Shown here in pieces: positions 61,021 through 64,000 of a stretch of 64,000 nucleotides of DNA. Below the pieces are notes generated by a model. It was given only the letters and a program-made list of their open reading frames with translations, had not been told where the DNA came from and did no database searches. Made by a program: the position numbers and the translations under genes. Each line of letters begins with the position of its first letter. Position 1 is the stretch's first letter. Source of the DNA: Candidatus Dadabacteria bacterium (GTDB lineage: Bacteria > Desulfobacterota_D > UBA1144 > Nemesobacterales > Nemesobacteraceae); contig JAJECI010000010.1 in NCBI GenBank assembly GCA_022822065.1, forward strand, positions 186,001 through 250,000, given 5' to 3'.

Positions 61021-61485
61021 GTGGCAGGGCAGTCCGATGAAAATATTATGGCCTTGGCTATCAGGGAGGCCGAGCGGGCCGCTTCGGAAGGCGAGGTTCC
61101 GGTCGGGGCGGTCATAGTCGATGGGGGCGGTGCCGTAATTTCAGCCGCCCATAACCTGAGGGAATCAACTTCGGACGCTACCGCCCACGCCGAAATTCTG
61201 GCTATACGCCGTGCGTGCGAGGTTATCGGAAGCTGGAGGCTTTCCGGCACTTCAATCTACGTCACCCTCGAGCCCTGTGCCATGTGCATGGGGGCCATAG
61301 TCAACGCGAGAATAGAAAGGGTGGTGTTCGGTGCTCCCGATCCCAAGGGCGGAGCGCTTGTAAGCAACTTCGGAATCGGCGCGGGAGGGGAGCTCAATCA
61401 CCGGGTGGAGTTCTCGGGGGGAGTCTGCGGCGAGCGATGCGCGCATATTCTTGAGGATTTTTTCAGGGCGCTTCGGGATTCCTGA
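61021..61485 (+). CDS. tadA: tRNA adenosine-34 deaminase
   Basis: This 154-residue CMP/dCMP deaminase-fold protein has zinc ligands and catalytic Glu in HAE at 56-58 and PCAMC at 85-89 (TLEPCAMCMGAIVNARIERV), plus GAGGELNHRVEF near the C-terminus. It converts A34 to inosine in tRNA-Arg. The start is GTG at 61021. It converges on jag with two bases between stops. Confidence 0.94.
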   Translation: MAGQSDENIMALAIREAERAASEGEVPVGAVIVDGGGAVISAAHNLRESTSDATAHAEILAIRRACEVIGSWRLSGTSIYVTLEPCAMCMGAIVNARIERVVFGAPDPKGGALVSNFGIGAGGELNHRVEFSGGVCGERCAHILEDFFRALRDS

Positions 61486-61487
61486 GT

Positions 61488-62138
61488 TCAGGCCTGAGGG
61501 CTGACGACGATTTTTTTCGAATTGCCCTTGCTCGGCACCGTCTCGTATTTTATGTCCTCTTGCTTCTTGAGTTCTATGTAGGCCATTTTCCTTTCGTAGG
61601 ACGAAAGCCGCTCGATTGAGTGAGAATTTCCGCTCTCTTTTACTTTCTGCACGGTCTCTGCGACTTTTCTCGGCACATCGGTGTCTTTTTTCTTGCCGTC
61701 GTGCCCACCGATATTTATGGCGACCCTCTTGCTTTTTCCCTCCTCGCTGTTTTTAGAAGCTATCTTCCCCACTATGTACTCAAGGGACTTTATCACTTCC
61801 CCGTTTCTCCCTATGAGGAACTTCTTGTCTTTAACGGGCCATACTTCAAGTATTATCCTGTTTTCGGTCTCTTCGGTTTTTACGCTCTGCGGGGTTGAAA
61901 ACAAAAAGCCCAGAACGGTTTCAAGAGTTTTCTTCGCCCTAAACGCCTTTTCGCTCAGTCCCCCCGTTTTTATCTCCACCCTGACTATGGCGTTTTTGCT
62001 TCCTATGCCCAGAAGTCCCTTGGAGTCTTCCCTTATAACTTCGATTTCTACTTCGTCTTTTGAGACTCCGAGTTCCTCGCAGGCGTTTACTACGGCTTCG
62101 GAAATGGTTTTTCCTTCCTTTTCTATTGCGTTGGCCAT
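61488..62138 (-). CDS. jag: Jag/KhpB RNA-binding protein
   Basis: From ATG 62138 with perfect AGAAGGAGG upstream this is 216 residues. It has an N-terminal Jag domain (TISEAVVNACEELGVSKDEV; GLLGIGSKNAIVRVEI), a KH domain (KKFLIGRNGEVIKSLEYIVG, about 127-147) and a C-terminal R3H domain (IERLSSYERKMAYIELKKQE). It is the usual partner gene of yidC and links membrane insertion and cell-wall control to RNA binding in other bacteria. A frame reaching 62354 overlaps yidC and is rejected. Confidence 0.93.
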   Translation of the reverse strand: MANAIEKEGKTISEAVVNACEELGVSKDEVEIEVIREDSKGLLGIGSKNAIVRVEIKTGGLSEKAFRAKKTLETVLGFLFSTPQSVKTEETENRIILEVWPVKDKKFLIGRNGEVIKSLEYIVGKIASKNSEEGKSKRVAINIGGHDGKKKDTDVPRKVAETVQKVKESGNSHSIERLSSYERKMAYIELKKQEDIKYETVPSKGNSKKIVVSPQA

Positions 62139-62140
62139 TG

Positions 62141-63808
62141 TTATCCTCCTTCTTCTGGAACCTGTCGATTGATGTATAGTTGCTGACCGACGGAGAGAAT
62201 GTTGCTTACGGTCCAGTAAAGTATAAGACCGGAAGGCAGACCCCAGAACATTACGGTAAAAATTATAGGCATAAACTGCATGAGTTTCATCTGCAGTTCC
62301 ATCGTTTCGCTTCCCGGAGCAGTCATGGGGGTGAGTCTCTGCGAGAGAAACCACGAGACACCCATCAAAATGGGCAGCACCCGAAACGGTATTCCCAGTA
62401 CGTCAAACAGGTGTTCAGGCTGGGAGAGGTCGTTTACCCAGAGAAACGAGCTGTGTCTTAGATCTATCGAATACAGAAGCGCGAAATAAAGAGCTATGAA
62501 AACGGGGAGCTGTATGAGCAGGGGAAGACACCCCCCGAGACTGCTGAGCGGGTTTATGTTGTTGCTTGTGTAAAGCTTCATCATCTCCGCCTGCTGTGTC
62601 GATTTGTCGTCCTTGTATTTTTCTTTCAGAGCGTCGATTTCGGGTTTCAGGCTCTTCATCTTGTTCTGCATGGCTTTCATCGATTTCATGCTTTTTACGG
62701 TAAGGGGAAAGAATATCACCCTGAGAGCGATCGTAAGCACTATTATGGAGATTCCGAAGTTGCTGAAAAAGTCGTTGACGAACTTAAGCAGCACGACGGC
62801 GATCTTGGTAAGTACTCCCGCATAGCCGTAGTCAATCGATTTCTCAAGCTGGTACCCGGCTTCCTTGAGGTCCGGTTCATTTTTCGGACCGAAATACGAT
62901 TTCCACCCGACCTTGTAGCTTTTCCCCGCGGCTATTTTCTGCTCCGGATAGGAAAAACTTGCCCCGGCAAGACCTTTTTCATCAAGGGGCTGCAGGTAGA
63001 GTCCCCGATCTCCCCCTATTTCCGGCAGAAATGCGCCGAGAAAATACTTGTCGCCGAAACCGAACCAGTTCGTCTCTCCATTGTAACCCTTGGTTTCCTT
63101 AAGGGGTTTCTTGGTCCGCTTGACATCGTCGCCGACCATGGAGATAAACTCGTAGAGACTGCTTGAACCGCTTTCGTATACCGTATTTTCCCAGCCGACG
63201 TAAACTTTCTGGCTTATCTGGCCCTGCGTTCCGTTGAGAACCTCCAGGTTCTCTCTGATAAAGTATTTCCCGGGGTAAAAGGAGATGGTTTTACGCACCG
63301 TGAGCCCGCCGGGTTTTCTCCAGACCAGATTGACGTCAAGCCCCTCGGGACCCACGACCAGGTCCGTGCCTCCCTTGTAGGAAAACGGGATGAGTTCCGG
63401 CATTTTTTCGTTCTTGACTCTCAGTATGGTGTCAAACGACTTTTTCTCTTCATTTATCACCGCCACGGGTACCGAGTCCGTCTCGACCGTATTTTTGTAT
63501 TCCACAAGCTCCCAGCCGACAATTTTTCCTCCGAGAGTGTCTATCTCCGCAGTATAAAGGTCGGATTTGACTTTTATGATCTTGGAAGAGTAGGAAGACT
63601 TTATCGGTTCAAATTTCGTGGGAAGTTCCTGTGGGGAACCCGGTTCTTCGGAAAGATCCCCTGCGGCTGCGGGTGCCGAAGCGGGCCGGTCTATTTTTGA
63701 GGGCTGCTTTTCCTTGGGGGCTTCCGCGAAAAACGCCGAGTAACCGACGATGACCAGTACCGACAATACCAGAAATAAAATATAGTTTTTCTTGAGGTCG
63801 CTGTTCAT
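62141..63808 (-). CDS. yidC: Membrane protein insertase YidC
   Basis: This 555-residue protein has an N-terminal anchor helix (NYILFLVLSVLVIVGYSAFF), a large periplasmic beta-sandwich domain (about 60-330) and the conserved five-helix insertase core (NFGISIIVLTIALRVIFFPL with the groove Arg; LGGCLPLLIQLPVFIALYFA; MQFMPIIFTVMFWGLPSGLI LYW). It inserts and folds inner-membrane proteins alone or with SecYEG. jag follows two bases after its stop. In many genomes rnpA and rpmH lie upstream; the window ends before they could be seen. Confidence 0.96.
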   Translation of the reverse strand: MNSDLKKNYILFLVLSVLVIVGYSAFFAEAPKEKQPSKIDRPASAPAAAGDLSEEPGSPQELPTKFEPIKSSYSSKIIKVKSDLYTAEIDTLGGKIVGWELVEYKNTVETDSVPVAVINEEKKSFDTILRVKNEKMPELIPFSYKGGTDLVVGPEGLDVNLVWRKPGGLTVRKTISFYPGKYFIRENLEVLNGTQGQISQKVYVGWENTVYESGSSSLYEFISMVGDDVKRTKKPLKETKGYNGETNWFGFGDKYFLGAFLPEIGGDRGLYLQPLDEKGLAGASFSYPEQKIAAGKSYKVGWKSYFGPKNEPDLKEAGYQLEKSIDYGYAGVLTKIAVVLLKFVNDFFSNFGISIIVLTIALRVIFFPLTVKSMKSMKAMQNKMKSLKPEIDALKEKYKDDKSTQQAEMMKLYTSNNINPLSSLGGCLPLLIQLPVFIALYFALLYSIDLRHSSFLWVNDLSQPEHLFDVLGIPFRVLPILMGVSWFLSQRLTPMTAPGSETMELQMKLMQFMPIIFTVMFWGLPSGLILYWTVSNILSVGQQLYINRQVPEEGG

Positions 63809-64000
63809 GTGTTGTTTCTTAGGGCTTTATCGAGGATGTGGGGCGCTATCGTGATTTCTGCGAGACACCTGTGAGACTGCTCCCGTTTTCTGTGCGGAAT
63901 TCTAGCATGTAGCAGGAAACCAAAGAGTAAGAAATCATGGGAGCAATCATACACGATAAGTTTTAATAGGAACAGGGGATTTTTATTCACCCCTTCTCCC
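63809..64000. other. Right-edge region upstream of yidC
   Basis: A 61-codon minus-strand frame (63805-63990) overlaps the yidC start by four bases. It was compared by eye with YidD and RnpA and lacks their cysteine and arginine signatures. It could be the decayed end of yidD or simple open sequence. No promoter was identified. Confidence 0.3.

Noticed and set aside
62139-62354. Extended N-terminus of Jag
   Set aside because: It overlaps yidC coding sequence, and a perfect Shine-Dalgarno precedes ATG 62138.
63805-63990. 61-codon frame upstream of yidC as yidD
   Set aside because: YidD cysteine and proline signatures are absent in this frame and the other frames checked.

Overview
The window is a near-origin chromosomal segment of a Gram-negative, double-membrane bacterium. 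The evidence is a TonB-dependent receptor, type II secretion proteins GspL/M/N, an MltA lipoprotein, YidC/Jag and SecA with a C-terminal zinc motif. Base composition is moderate to slightly GC-rich. The protein flavour (GspN-type T2SS, a SecA with a long NBD1 insert, a NarG-gamma-like FeS oxidoreductase, FolE2, CofD) suggests a deltaproteobacterial-like or candidate-phylum lineage such as Dadabacteria. This is inference only; no marker phylogeny could be run.

Layout. 1-5.66 kb, all minus strand: hisC (partial), pheA, gspN, gspM, gspL, dnaN. 5.66-6.04 kb: dnaN-dnaA spacer with an origin-unwinding-like array (DnaA box, TAG trinucleotide tracks, AT-rich core). 6.04-7.5 kb: dnaA. From 7.75 kb most genes run on the plus strand, so transcription diverges from the dnaA region as expected for an origin. 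7.7-11.3 kb: thiL and two CNNM/CorC membrane proteins. 11.3-17.6 kb is accessory in character: DsbA-like protein, TonB receptor, a divergently encoded exported protein with a Gly-run/Cys/membrane C-terminal signal, and a compositionally distinct fic gene followed by a symmetric repeat array. 17.9-24.9 kb: ETF-quinone type FeS oxidoreductase, pabB, pabC, mazG-like, folE2 and a MidA-type methyltransferase. 25-28.4 kb: tetR, a double AhpD-domain protein, and mnmE flanked by two perfect parS sites, one embedded in an intrinsic-terminator-like hairpin. 28.4-37.6 kb: pheT, ihfA-like, DUF502, tilS, ROK kinase, mltA, Suc_Fer-like and cofD. 37.7-47.2 kb: PpiD-like chaperone, smc, secA, a small membrane protein, a PCD-family protein and folK. 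47.2-54.1 kb: folD, an unidentified membrane protein, thiD, a DUF35-like OB-fold protein, phosphohexomutase, trpE and trpG. 54.4-64 kb: Kef-type antiporter, two paralogous acyl-CoA synthetases around a Ca2+/Na+ antiporter, tadA, jag and yidC.

Functional themes. Folate synthesis is spread over several loci (pabB/pabC, folE2, folK, folD, and possibly trpG as the PabA amidotransferase). A MazG-family pyrophosphohydrolase inside the pabBC-folE2 run is a candidate for the dihydroneopterin-triphosphate step. Aromatic amino-acid, thiamine and F420 genes are also present. Replication and segregation elements (dnaA, dnaN, unwinding array, two parS sites, smc, IHF/HU-like protein) concentrate here, but parAB is not in the window. 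Fatty-acid activation and oxidation are represented by two AMP-binding ligases, the ETF-linked FeS oxidoreductase and the OB-fold protein.

The most unusual signals are non-coding: (i) inverted TAG-trinucleotide tracks around an AT-rich core next to a DnaA box; (ii) a parS at the centre of a perfect 30-bp palindrome followed by seven T; (iii) a mirror-symmetric four-copy motif array behind fic; (iv) promoters so close to the start codons of thiL and trpE that leaderless mRNAs are predicted. No complete tRNA, rRNA, CRISPR array or insertion sequence was seen.
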